Below, in pieces: positions 15,534 through 23,877 of a stretch of DNA of 24,392 nt (positions within the stretch are counted from its first letter, which is position 1; every line of letters starts with the position of its first letter). The stretch is from Sphingobacteriia bacterium (GTDB lineage Bacteria > Bacteroidota > Bacteroidia > Chitinophagales > Chitinophagaceae): contig RDYY01000002.1 in assembly GCA_004293505.1 (NCBI GenBank), positions 1 through 24,392 on the forward strand, read 5' to 3'. The notes beneath the pieces were generated by a model that was given only the letters and a program-made list of their open reading frames with translations, was not told the origin of the DNA and made no database searches. Made by a program: the position numbers and the translations under genes.

Positions 15534-17249
15534 ATGAAAGCTAGATTCATATACATGATTTGTTGGGTATGTATGGCAGGAGTGGTAAAGGTTACCACTG
15601 CACAAGAAAAGAACCTTGCACCCGTCATGGCTAACACCAATGCCATTGCGCAGGTTGCACCAAGCCCTGCGCCACCCAACAATTCCCTTCCAGCTTTGGT
15701 TCCCCTCCCCCAATCCCTGAAATCCTTGCCAGGTGAAGCTTTGACAAAACTAGAGACCTTGGTATTTCCCGCTAATTTATGGGCCGAAGCCCAATACCTG
15801 GCAGCAGAAATAGCCCAGCAAACGGGTAAAAACCTATCCTTGGTCAAGGCCGATCAAACAGCTGGAGCCCCTGCTGGCGCTTTGGTTTTGTCCTGGTCAA
15901 CTACTCCCCTTGCAGCAGAAGGTTACCGCTTGCAGGTGCAATCCTCGGCCATGACATTGGTGGCCCAAGACAAAGCAGGATTCATCCATGGCATGCAAAC
16001 CATTTTACAACTCCTGCCCTTGCAAAAAGGAAAAGCTTGGAAAATTCCTGCATTGGAAATAGAAGACCATCCCCGCTTTGCCTACCGGGGCATGCATTTG
16101 GATGTGGTCAGGCACTTGTTTTCGGTGGATTACATCAAGCAATTCATAGACTATCTCTGCCACCACAAAATGAACACTTTTCATTGGCACTTGACCGATG
16201 ACCAGGGCTGGCGCATAGAAATGAAAGCCTATCCCAAACTGAATACCATTGGATCTTACCGGGCCGAGACCTTGGTGGGTCATTTCAAAGACCAGCCTGC
16301 GGTGTACGATGGCCAACGTTATGGTGGTTATTACACCCAAAAAGAGATCAAAGAAATTGTGGCTTATGCCGCTTTGCGCCAAATCAACATCATTCCGGAA
16401 ATTGACATACCAGGACATTCGCGTGCAGCCATAGCCGCCTATCCCGAACTCAGCACCCAGCCCGATACGGTGTGGAATGTAGCCACCACCTGGGGCATGT
16501 ACAACCGACAAAACAATGTATTGGCCCCCAAGCCGGCTACTTTTCAATTTTTAGAAACCGTTTTTACCGAACTGATGGCTCTTTTCCCTTCGCCCTATAT
16601 TCATTTGGGGGGCGATGAATGCAGCAAGTTGTGGTGGAAACAAGATCCCAAAACCCAAGACTTTATTGCCCAAAACAAATTGGGCAATGAAACAGGATTG
16701 CAAACCTATTTCATTGAATACGTGGGTCGATTTTTACAAACCAAGGGGCGCAAAGCCATTGGTTGGCACGAGATTGCTGAGGGCAAATTGGATACGGCTA
16801 CCCTGATCATGAATTGGGGCAATGAAAAAACGGCTGCGCAATGTTTACAAAAAGGGTTTTCCATCATTCAAACACCAGGCAAGCCCTTGTATTTTGACCA
16901 TTACCAATCTTTGGACCCCAAAGATTCTTTGGCCATTCACGGCTACAACCCTTTGGAAGCCGTGTACCGCTTTGATCCTGTACCACCTGGTATGAACCGC
17001 AGCAACAAAATTTTGGGTGCCCAAGCCAATGTGTGGACCGAATACATGGGCCATGCGCAAAAAGTGAACTACATGGTTTTTCCCCGCATGACGGCTTTGA
17101 GTGAAGTCCTTTGGTCTGGTCCGGGCAAAGACTATGGCGCATTTTTACAAAGACTGGAAAGCCAATCCATTCCCCGATACGGTTATTGGAATGCTTCCTG
17201 GTTCAAAGATTACCGCAAATGGGATTTGAGCAAAAAACCTGCCAACTAA
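15534..17249 (+). CDS. Secreted beta-N-acetylhexosaminidase, GH20 family
   Basis: Removes terminal GlcNAc/GalNAc residues from chitin oligomers, glycans or peptidoglycan fragments by substrate-assisted catalysis. 571 aa from ATG 15534. Signal peptide: KAR, hydrophobic core IYMICWVCMAGVVKV, cleavage near TTAQ; then an Ala/Pro-rich spacer, the GH20b N-terminal domain about 55-170, and the TIM barrel: FAYRGMHLDVVRH, HWHLTDDQGWRIEM, EIDIPGHSRAA, HLGGDECSKLWW with the D361-E362 catalytic pair, and WTEYMGH. A GTG at 15507 is in frame but would spoil the signal peptide. It is most like the exo-hexosaminidases of Bacteroidota. No chitinase or SusC/D pair is nearby, so the substrate is not defined. 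It converges on hutG with a 64-bp gap without a clear terminator. Confidence 0.95.
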   Translation: MKARFIYMICWVCMAGVVKVTTAQEKNLAPVMANTNAIAQVAPSPAPPNNSLPALVPLPQSLKSLPGEALTKLETLVFPANLWAEAQYLAAEIAQQTGKNLSLVKADQTAGAPAGALVLSWSTTPLAAEGYRLQVQSSAMTLVAQDKAGFIHGMQTILQLLPLQKGKAWKIPALEIEDHPRFAYRGMHLDVVRHLFSVDYIKQFIDYLCHHKMNTFHWHLTDDQGWRIEMKAYPKLNTIGSYRAETLVGHFKDQPAVYDGQRYGGYYTQKEIKEIVAYAALRQINIIPEIDIPGHSRAAIAAYPELSTQPDTVWNVATTWGMYNRQNNVLAPKPATFQFLETVFTELMALFPSPYIHLGGDECSKLWWKQDPKTQDFIAQNKLGNETGLQTYFIEYVGRFLQTKGRKAIGWHEIAEGKLDTATLIMNWGNEKTAAQCLQKGFSIIQTPGKPLYFDHYQSLDPKDSLAIHGYNPLEAVYRFDPVPPGMNRSNKILGAQANVWTEYMGHAQKVNYMVFPRMTALSEVLWSGPGKDYGAFLQRLESQSIPRYGYWNASWFKDYRKWDLSKKPAN

Positions 17250-17313
17250 ATACCCAGAGAAAACTTCATCTCAGACACCCTTTCAAGTTCAGTCAAAGCT
17301 TGCGGTTTAGGCT

Positions 17314-18366
17314 TCAATACATGCCCATGGCTTTGATGAAATCACTCACCAAATAAGCCAGTAATTTTCCCGTTTGTGTATCCGATTTACCTGACCGCAA
17401 TTGGGTAGCCCCCTCTGCCAAAAGCAAATAAGCGGGCCGGGAATCGGCCGCAGCAAAATTCAGGTATTGCCTGGCTTGCAAGGGCGTAATGCCCACGGGA
17501 GTCTCAGCACTGCTGAGGGTGTGTTCAATGCCATCCAAATCCAATTCTATGCCACAGTAGTTCTCGCCCACAAAACCCGTGGCGTGGGCCACAGCTTGTA
17601 AAAAACTCCTTTTTTCATGCAGGAAAATGTCTTCGTATGTTACACAATCCACAAATGGGTTGTTCACCATTTCCATCCACACGCTTTGTGGGATATAGTT
17701 TTCATGTACCCCAATGGCGCAATATTTTTCTAAGTACCCGTCGGCTTCTGCATAAGTAAATGCATTGCCGCTGTGACGGCCTTCCATGGGGCGGTAATCG
17801 GTATGGGCATCCAGGTTGATGGCATTGATTTTAGCAAATGGAATTTTACCGGCTTTGTACAAACCCTTGGCCGCTCCTTTGATACAGGGATAGGCATTGT
17901 TGTGGCCACCCCCTATCACAATGGGAAATTTTCCGGCTTCGACAATCCATTGCACCACTTGTTCAACAGCATCATCAATGGTATTGACAGCATGGCGATA
18001 GGCTTCCAGTTTTTCTTCTGCTTGGTGGGCATTTTCTTCTACCAATTGGGCCAGAGCGGAAAAATCAAAATGGCCCAAGACCAAGACATCCTCCCCCACC
18101 AAAAAATCATTGCTTTGAATGTTCACAAAAGCCTGCAGAAAAGGCATCCAAGCCGAATCGGCCCCACCTTCTCCCCCATTGGCTTTCACGCCCAAATCTT
18201 CGGGAATACCCAAGACCACAAACCTGGCCTTGCTTTGCGCCAATGAAGCTTGTACCGCATGGGAATCGGCCAACACTTGCAGGCGTTCACCCAATTTGGT
18301 TTCAAAGCGCCGAATGCGCACCAGGCTCAACAAATCTTGTTTGGAATAAATTTTCAGGACAGACAT
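17314..18366 (-). CDS. hutG: Formimidoylglutamase, arginase/ureohydrolase family
   Basis: Last step of histidine degradation: hydrolyses N-formimidoyl-glutamate to glutamate and formamide with a two-manganese centre. 350 aa. All metal ligands of the arginase fold are visible: H155 in GGGHNNAYP, D186/H188/D190 in NLDAHTDYR, D276/D278 in ELDLDGIE. The specific call rests on the neighbour hutI just upstream; by sequence alone it could be another ureohydrolase (arginase, agmatinase). The ATG at 18366 gives MSVLKIYSKQDL; an upstream in-frame extension into the hutI end is rejected. The 49-bp A/T-rich gap to hutI contains TAACCTTG 5 nt before this ATG, a possible own promoter with one mismatch. Confidence 0.85.
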   Translation of the reverse strand: MSVLKIYSKQDLLSLVRIRRFETKLGERLQVLADSHAVQASLAQSKARFVVLGIPEDLGVKANGGEGGADSAWMPFLQAFVNIQSNDFLVGEDVLVLGHFDFSALAQLVEENAHQAEEKLEAYRHAVNTIDDAVEQVVQWIVEAGKFPIVIGGGHNNAYPCIKGAAKGLYKAGKIPFAKINAINLDAHTDYRPMEGRHSGNAFTYAEADGYLEKYCAIGVHENYIPQSVWMEMVNNPFVDCVTYEDIFLHEKRSFLQAVAHATGFVGENYCGIELDLDGIEHTLSSAETPVGITPLQARQYLNFAAADSRPAYLLLAEGATQLRSGKSDTQTGKLLAYLVSDFIKAMGMY

Positions 18367-18415
18367 GGCATCAAGGTTAAGGACAAAACAATCTTTTTTA
18401 AATATAATACTATCA

Positions 18416-19651
18416 TCAGATAAACTGGCCATTCACCATGACCTTGTTCACCCAACAATCGCCAAAAGCATAGGCCAGGTAATCCAAAGAAGGGATGGGT
18501 GACGTAAAAATGAGGTTGGCTTTTTTGCCCACGGCAATGCTGCCCACTTCCTTTTGCAAGCCCATGGCAAAAGCCCCGTTCAGGGTAGCGGCATTCAAGG
18601 CTTCAGCGGGCAAGAGTTTGGCTTGTATGCAAGCCAAAGCCAACACCAAATTCATGTTGCCGGTAGGACAAGAACCTGGGTTGAAATCACTGGCCAAGGC
18701 CAGCGCTGCTCCGGCTTGCAAGAGTTCACGCGCGGGTGGCTGGGATTGTCGCAAGAAAAATGCTGCGCCCGGCAATAGGGTGCCAATGGTATCCGCATTT
18801 GCCAATGCATTTATGGACGCTGCATCCATGGTTTCCAAATGATCAACTGATATGGCCCCCAATGCCACACCCAATTCCACTGCCCCCATGGCCGATAATT
18901 GGTTGGCATGAAGTTTTACGCCCAATCCTTTTTCTTGTGCCGCCACACAAATCCTTTTGGTTTCTGCCAAAGAAAAAAATCCTGTTTCACAAAACACATC
19001 CACATAATCGGCCAAGCCCTCGGCCACTATGGCGGGCAGCATTTCTTTTTCAATCAATTGCAAATACCCTTCATGGTTTTGCCGAAAGGCCAAAGGATAA
19101 CTGTGGGCACCCAAAAAACTGGATCGAATGGGGATCGGTAGGCTCTCTTTTAAACGGCGAATGACCCGCAACATTTTGAGTTCGTTTTCCAAATCCAATC
19201 CATAACCCGACTTGATTTCAAAAGCTCCCGTACCCATTTGCACCAATCGCTCTATGCGGGCCATGGCTTGGGCATACAAATCGTTTTCGCTGGTTTGTGC
19301 GATGGCTTTTGCTGTAGACAAAATACCGCCACCCTTTGCCGCAATGGCAGCATAATCTAATCCCTTGATCTTGTCCACCATTTCGTTTTCTCGTGAGCCA
19401 GCAAAAACCAAATGGGTATGGCTGTCGCACCAAGCAGGCAAAACAGTTGCCCCTTTGGCGTCCAAGACCATGTCGGCCTGGGGCAAACCCTTGGGGTCCG
19501 TTTCTTGTCCCCAGGCATGAATACAGCCGTTTTCCAGCACCAGCCAGGCTTGGGGCAATACAGGGAAATCGGCCATGGCCTCGCCCCGCAAAGCTTTGTT
19601 GTGGGATTGAATGCCACCCAATTGTGCAATGTTCCTGACCAAGGTTTTCAT
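18416..19651 (-). CDS. hutI: Imidazolonepropionase
   Basis: Third step of histidine degradation: hydrolyses 4-imidazolone-5-propionate to N-formimidoyl-glutamate. 411 aa, the normal length of this amidohydrolase. Motifs: CDSHTHLVFAGSRENE with H78/H80 metal ligands, FEIKSGYGLD, KLHANQLS and SVDHLE metal and substrate regions, SDFNPGSCPTGNM with the catalytic aspartate near 325. The ATG at 19651 begins MKTLVRNIAQLGG. Its product is the substrate of HutG directly downstream. HutH and HutU are not in the window. A TAACTTGT (19656-19663 complement) ends 4 nt before the ATG, an imperfect -7 element. It is divergent from the CrtA-like gene across 45 bp. Confidence 0.96.
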   Translation of the reverse strand: MKTLVRNIAQLGGIQSHNKALRGEAMADFPVLPQAWLVLENGCIHAWGQETDPKGLPQADMVLDAKGATVLPAWCDSHTHLVFAGSRENEMVDKIKGLDYAAIAAKGGGILSTAKAIAQTSENDLYAQAMARIERLVQMGTGAFEIKSGYGLDLENELKMLRVIRRLKESLPIPIRSSFLGAHSYPLAFRQNHEGYLQLIEKEMLPAIVAEGLADYVDVFCETGFFSLAETKRICVAAQEKGLGVKLHANQLSAMGAVELGVALGAISVDHLETMDAASINALANADTIGTLLPGAAFFLRQSQPPARELLQAGAALALASDFNPGSCPTGNMNLVLALACIQAKLLPAEALNAATLNGAFAMGLQKEVGSIAVGKKANLIFTSPIPSLDYLAYAFGDCWVNKVMVNGQFI

Positions 19652-19696
19652 GGCAACAAGTTAAACGAATTTCCCTCAAATGGGTTATCATTGGGT

Positions 19697-20383
19697 ATGT
19701 TCGTTCATTTGAAAATTACCCGTTACCCTGCTTGGTTGGGATGGGCTGGTATGTTGTCCATGGCCATTTTTCGTCTGCCGCTCTGGCTGAACACCCAAAC
19801 AAAATTTTGGAAATTAATGGGCTGCGGCAGAAAGGGTAGTTTTGATAAAACACCTGACTGGCGACAATGGGCTTTGCTCACGGCCAGTGAAACCCCGGAC
19901 TACCCATGGCCTGGGTTCTTGACGGCATGGTGGCGTTTTTTTGGAACCGAGTCTTGGACCTTGACCTTGGTGCCCATTGAAGGCCACGGCACTTGGGACG
20001 GGAAAAAAGTGTTTGGGGATCTGCCGCGCAAAACCGAACACCAAGGTCCCATTGCCATCCTTACCCGGGCCAGTATCCGTTGGCAAAAATTAAACCGATT
20101 TTGGCAACACGTTGACCCCGTGGCCCAACAAATGGCCAGTGCCGAAGGCTTTGTAACATCAGTGGGCATTGGGGAATTGCCATGGATCCAACAAGCAACA
20201 TTCAGCATTTGGCGCAGCAAAGACGACATGAAAAAATTTGCCTACCAAATGCCCCAACACGCCGATGTGGTGCGCAAGACCCACGCCGAAAATTGGTACA
20301 AGGAAGAAATGTTTGTGCGCTTTCAATTGGTCAAAAGCCAAGGGAGCTTGCGGGGGATTTTACCTTTTGAAATAAAACCCTAA
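19697..20383 (+). CDS. CrtA-like protein (spheroidene monooxygenase family)
   Basis: Resembles the spheroidene monooxygenase family, which adds a keto group at C-2 of acyclic carotenoids in phototrophic bacteria. 228 aa. Family-like segments: KLMGCGRKGSFDKTPDW at 39-55, SWTLTLVPIEGHGTWDG at 86-102, PIAILTRASIR at 118-128, VGIGELPWIQQATFSIWR at 156-173 and FAYQMPQHADVVRKT near 181-195, then NWYKEEMFVRF. The open frame reaches much further upstream antisense to hutI; MFVHLKITRYP at 19697 is the sensible start. No carotenoid gene lies near, so the substrate is unknown; the assignment rests on remembered family motifs. A TATCATTG ends 3 nt before the ATG. Confidence 0.78.
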   Translation: MFVHLKITRYPAWLGWAGMLSMAIFRLPLWLNTQTKFWKLMGCGRKGSFDKTPDWRQWALLTASETPDYPWPGFLTAWWRFFGTESWTLTLVPIEGHGTWDGKKVFGDLPRKTEHQGPIAILTRASIRWQKLNRFWQHVDPVAQQMASAEGFVTSVGIGELPWIQQATFSIWRSKDDMKKFAYQMPQHADVVRKTHAENWYKEEMFVRFQLVKSQGSLRGILPFEIKP

Positions 20384-20549
20384 CTTGCGTCCGTGCACCA
20401 TTGCAACACCATATTACAACTGACCGGGCATTTTGCTTGGATGTACCAGGGGCTGAACCCCATGCCGGATCACTGACGACCGCCCTCCTCCCCTTTTTTT
20501 CTTGCGCCCTTGCGCCCCAGATTATTTTAACACCATACAAAATTTGTAT
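20384..20549 (+). other. 166-bp non-coding region with possible structured RNA
   Basis: The longest stretch without a gene. It holds a long imperfect stem, TGACCGGGCAT (20421-20431) with ATGCCGGATCA (20462-20472), ten pairs with single-base bulges. Just inside it is a small hairpin GGGG-CTGAA-CCCC (20449-20461). A C-rich run and T7 tract (20494-20500) follow. AACACCATA occurs twice (20405-20413, 20529-20537), each downstream of a CTTGCG. A TAACTTGC overlapping the stop of the CrtA-like gene (20381-20388) could start a transcript through all this; AAAATTTG at 20539-20546 could be a second, near-leaderless start. I recognise no known riboswitch class and no tRNA. Confidence 0.4.
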
Positions 20550-21980
20550 ATGTCCCTGTTTGTACATTCCGAAATCGGAACCTTGAAAAAATTATTGGTC
20601 CACAGCCCCGACAGTGGCTTGGGAAAAGTAGTGCCCTCCAAAGCACAGGATTGGTTGTTTGAAGACATTGTTCACTTGGATACCATTCGCAAAGACGAAT
20701 ACGATTACTATACCAAATTGCTCTTGTATTTTTTGGATCCCGAAAAAATCAAAGGCCGTTTGGCCGAGATTGATTTACCCGAAAACAACAGAAATTTTTA
20801 CAAGCCTGACCATGCTGGTTTTCACGCCAGCGAAAAAGTAATTGAGTTGCAATGGCTCTTGGCCCATGTATTGGAAAGCCCAGCCACCCGCGACCAATTG
20901 GTGGCTTCGGTTTGTGCCATTGAAGGTTGCTCTTATGCCACCCAACAATCGCTCTTGGCTTATTCGGCCACTGAACTGGCCAAGACCTTTGTTTCGGGTT
21001 CTTCCATGAACCGAGAATTGCTCTTTGCACCCATTCCCAATTTTATTTTTACGCGCGACATTGGCATCACCATCAAGGACCATGTTTTGTTGAACCGACC
21101 AGCCAAGAAAGCGCGCACCCGGGAAGCTTTGCTGGCCCGCTACATCTTTTTTAACCACCCCATTTTTGCCAACGACCGCAACAACATCATTGAATTGAAT
21201 GAATCGCAATACCAATTCTTGTTGCCCAAAGAAGACGAGGACCGCCGCATAACCTTAGAAGGCGGCGACATCATGGTGGTGAGTGAAAACCATATTTTGG
21301 TGGGGGTGAGCGAAAGAACTTCTTCAGAAGCGGCTGTGCGCATTACCCAAACCCTGTTTGAAAAAGGATTGATGGACAAAGTGACCATCGTTAAAATTCC
21401 CAAGAAGCGCGACTACATGCACATTGACACGGTCTTTACCCAAGTCAAGCGCAATGTGTGGGTGATGTTGGGTAATTTCTCGCGCAAAGCCCTCTTGCAC
21501 GAAGGAGAGTCTGCTGTGGAAAGACTCTTGGAAGTAAAGAAAGAAGAGAAAATAAAAATCCTTCAATTCCAACGCCACCAACCCGAAGAACCACGTGCTT
21601 TTGACAGCTTAGAAGATTTGTTGGTGGACATCAGCAAAACCGATTTGGGCTGCCAAGAAGAGGTGCAATTTATTTTCTCGGGCAACAATGAATTCCCTTA
21701 CAGTGCCCGTGAACAGTGGACCGACTCTTGTAATTTGTTGGCCTTGAAAGAAGGCGTTGTTTTGGGCTATGACCGCAACGACAAAACCACTGCAGCATTT
21801 GTGCAAGCAGGCTTTGAAACCGTTGAAGTGGCCCAATTGCTACAAGATTTTGAATCGGGCAAAAAAGACCCCCAAAGCCTCACCAACACATTTATCTTGA
21901 TGCCCTCTGCAGAACTGTCCCGTGCCCGGGGTGGTTTCCACTGCATGAGCATGCCTTTACACCGCGAAAAACTTTCCTGA
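20550..21980 (+). CDS. Arginine deiminase-like enzyme (pentein fold)
   Basis: Guanidine-modifying enzyme, likely arginine to citrulline plus ammonia. 476 aa, longer than classical ArcA (about 410), with an expanded helical region about 45-145. The ADI active-site set is visible in order: FTRD with D170, LEGGD with E237 and D240, R256 in SERTS, H291 and D293 in MHIDT, REQWTDSCN at 387-395, and R460 and nucleophile C465 in RGGFHCMSMPL. The REQW loop differs from the usual REQWNDG, so substrate choice may differ. The ATG at 20550 is chosen because upstream in-frame sequence is the non-coding region. It overlaps ctlX by one base (TGATG). Other members of the fold (agmatine deiminase, DDAH) fit less well. 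Confidence 0.85.
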   Translation: MSLFVHSEIGTLKKLLVHSPDSGLGKVVPSKAQDWLFEDIVHLDTIRKDEYDYYTKLLLYFLDPEKIKGRLAEIDLPENNRNFYKPDHAGFHASEKVIELQWLLAHVLESPATRDQLVASVCAIEGCSYATQQSLLAYSATELAKTFVSGSSMNRELLFAPIPNFIFTRDIGITIKDHVLLNRPAKKARTREALLARYIFFNHPIFANDRNNIIELNESQYQFLLPKEDEDRRITLEGGDIMVVSENHILVGVSERTSSEAAVRITQTLFEKGLMDKVTIVKIPKKRDYMHIDTVFTQVKRNVWVMLGNFSRKALLHEGESAVERLLEVKKEEKIKILQFQRHQPEEPRAFDSLEDLLVDISKTDLGCQEEVQFIFSGNNEFPYSAREQWTDSCNLLALKEGVVLGYDRNDKTTAAFVQAGFETVEVAQLLQDFESGKKDPQSLTNTFILMPSAELSRARGGFHCMSMPLHREKLS

Positions 21981-22894
21981 TGCAACACAGCCAACACTTG
22001 CTTATGGTTCGCCCCGTGGGCTTTCAGTTCAACGCCGAAACAGCGGTCAACAACAGTTTTCAAGTGGCTTCCCAAGACCCGGCCATTGGCCAAAAAGCCG
22101 CTGCAGAATTTGATGGTTTTGTGGCCAAGCTGCGCCAAAAAGGGGTGGATGTCACAGTCGTCAACGACACCCCCCAACCCCATACACCCGATTCTATTTT
22201 TCCCAACAATTGGATTTCTTTTCATGGCGATGGCCGCATTTGCCTCTACCCCATGTTTGCCGAAAACCGCCGCCAAGAAAGAAAGCCAACCGTGCTCCAA
22301 GCCGTGAATGAAAAATTCCAAGTCACGGAAACCATTGACCTGACTGGCTTTGAAGCAGAAGACGTTTTTTTAGAAGGAACGGGCAGCATGGTCTTGGACC
22401 GCGAGAAAAAATTGGCTTATGCCTGCCTTTCTCCCCGCACCCAAGAAAAAGCTTTGGCTGCATTTTGTGAGGCCATGGGCTATACACCTGTGGTATTTTG
22501 GGCTTTGGACCAAGGACAACAACCCATTTACCACACCAATGTCATGATGTGTGTGGCCGATCGCTATGTGGTGATTTGTTCTGCATCCATAGCCAACCCA
22601 AAAGAAAAGCAGCTGGTGCTGGATACCATTGCTGCTTCGGGCAAAGCGGTGGTTGACATTGGCTTGGAACAAATGAATCAATTTGCGGGCAACATGTTGC
22701 AAGTGCACAATGCAGCCGGTGAAACTTTTTTGGTCATGTCCTCTCAAGCTTACCACAGCTTGAACCAAGAACAAATCCAACAAATAGAGTCGTATCAGCC
22801 CATCATTCATTCTGCTTTGGACACCATTGAAAGACATGGTGGCGGCAGTGCCCGTTGCATGATGGCCGAAGTGTTTTTGCCCTTGAAAGGATGA
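21980..22894 (+). CDS. ctlX: Citrulline utilisation hydrolase CtlX
   Basis: Small pentein-fold amidinohydrolase related to DDAH; CtlX-type proteins are linked to hydrolysis of citrulline to ornithine, ammonia and CO2. 304 aa. Motifs: VRPVGFQFN at 10-18, PDSIFPNNW at 70-78 (substrate loop with D71), LEGTGSMVLDR from 131 with E132, YHTNVMMC with H185, and GGGSARCMMAEVFLP with nucleophile C293. The ATG shares its A with the stop of the ADI-like gene (TGATG), so the two are probably translated from one mRNA. The stop TGA abuts the stop of the convergent SDR gene. DDAH activity is a possible alternative function. Confidence 0.88.
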   Translation: MQHSQHLLMVRPVGFQFNAETAVNNSFQVASQDPAIGQKAAAEFDGFVAKLRQKGVDVTVVNDTPQPHTPDSIFPNNWISFHGDGRICLYPMFAENRRQERKPTVLQAVNEKFQVTETIDLTGFEAEDVFLEGTGSMVLDREKKLAYACLSPRTQEKALAAFCEAMGYTPVVFWALDQGQQPIYHTNVMMCVADRYVVICSASIANPKEKQLVLDTIAASGKAVVDIGLEQMNQFAGNMLQVHNAAGETFLVMSSQAYHSLNQEQIQQIESYQPIIHSALDTIERHGGGSARCMMAEVFLPLKG

Positions 22895-23785
22895 TCAGGG
22901 TTGGCCAAAACTGGCTTTGACCCCAGCGGTAAAATCATGGGGCGCATAGCCCAACGCGTCCATGGCTTTTTGGATCTGTAGTCCTGATTTTTTGGCCCGC
23001 CTAACGGGTTCGGGAAAGGTATGGCTGTCCACTGCAAGAATTAGCGATGTAGGCAAACCCAAAACTTCTGCTGTGGTGCATGCCATTTGGTAAGGGGTCA
23101 GTACATCTTTCCCAGCCAAGTGAAAACAATCTTGGATTTGGTGGGTCAAGAGTTGGTGAATGCCCCAACACAGGTCTCCCACAAAAGTGGGCGTTCGCCA
23201 TTGGTCGTTCACCACCTGAATGGTTTTGCCTGCCCGCAAGGAATCGGCCACCCATTGAATGAAACTGCCCCTCAGCCCAGGCCAAACAGGACCATAAATA
23301 AAAACGGGTCGGAAAATACCTTGGCGTACACCACTGTTGCGTACCAGGTTCTCGGCCTCCCATTTGCAAGCCCCATAAAAATTTAGTGGATCGGGTGTAT
23401 CGGACTCACTGTGTGGCCCCCCTTCACCAAAAATAAAATCAGTGGAACTGTACAAAAAATAGGCCTCCCAGGCGGCGGCTTTTTCCAACAAGTGAGCCGT
23501 GGCCTCAATGTTGTGCAAACGAGATGCTGCTGGGTCCCGCAAACATTCGTCGGGTTTGCTCATGGCCGCCAAATGCAAAATGGCATCGGGCTTTCCCATG
23601 GCAGGTGCCAAGTTTTTAACCGCTTCCGCATCACTCAAATCCAAAGAAACATATTCCATTCGGTCCACAAAAGGCAAACGGGCTGGTCCCCTGGAAATCC
23701 CCAGCACTTGGTGGCCTTTGTTCAACAAATACAAACAAACATGTTGCGCCAAAAACCCGTTGGCCCCCGTCACCAGTAGTTTCAT
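22895..23785 (-). CDS. SDR-family NAD(P)-dependent oxidoreductase, RmlD/NAD-epimerase-like
   Basis: 296 aa extended short-chain dehydrogenase. Rossmann start LLVTGANGFLAQH (TGxxGFLxxH, about 3-15), LHLAAMSKPDEC at about 70-81, active-site YGACK with Y137 and K141 plus the serine pair in LYSSTDFIFG, and RPVFIYGP, typical of nucleotide-sugar reductases such as dTDP-4-dehydrorhamnose reductase. No rhamnose genes are adjacent, so the substrate is open. The start ATG at 23785 (MKLLVTGANG) is 4 nt after a TAGCATTG element with TTG 17 nt further upstream. It ends tail-to-tail against ctlX with no spacer. Confidence 0.88.
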   Translation of the reverse strand: MKLLVTGANGFLAQHVCLYLLNKGHQVLGISRGPARLPFVDRMEYVSLDLSDAEAVKNLAPAMGKPDAILHLAAMSKPDECLRDPAASRLHNIEATAHLLEKAAAWEAYFLYSSTDFIFGEGGPHSESDTPDPLNFYGACKWEAENLVRNSGVRQGIFRPVFIYGPVWPGLRGSFIQWVADSLRAGKTIQVVNDQWRTPTFVGDLCWGIHQLLTHQIQDCFHLAGKDVLTPYQMACTTAEVLGLPTSLILAVDSHTFPEPVRRAKKSGLQIQKAMDALGYAPHDFTAGVKASFGQP

Positions 23786-23789
23786 GGTA

Positions 23790-23817
23790 CAATGCTACGG
23801 AAAGCCCGGCTGAACAA
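23790..23817 (-). promoter_or_regulatory. Promoter of the SDR gene (TTG-N17-TAGCATTG)
   Basis: On the minus strand TTG (complement of 23815-23817), 17 nt, then TAGCATTG (complement of 23790-23797), one mismatch to TAnnTTTG. It ends 4 nt before the ATG, so the leader would be about 1-2 nt. Confidence 0.45.
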
Positions 23818-23838
23818 GACTGGGAAGTCTCAGAAAAA

Positions 23839-23877
23839 AAAGCTAGCTTTGAAGTGTATTTTTTACACATTAGAAGC

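Noticed and set aside
19412..19696. Extension of the CrtA-like gene through hutI
   Set aside because: Antisense to hutI; family similarity starts at MFVHLKITRYP.
20501..20517. Tandem TTGCGCCC TTGCGCCC as a repeat array
   Set aside because: Only two short copies; no CRISPR-like or VNTR organisation.
20384..20549. Possible tRNA or known riboswitch in the non-coding region
   Set aside because: No cloverleaf with a 7-bp acceptor stem or proper T-arm; no guanidine-riboswitch hallmarks seen. Kept only as an unclassified structured region.
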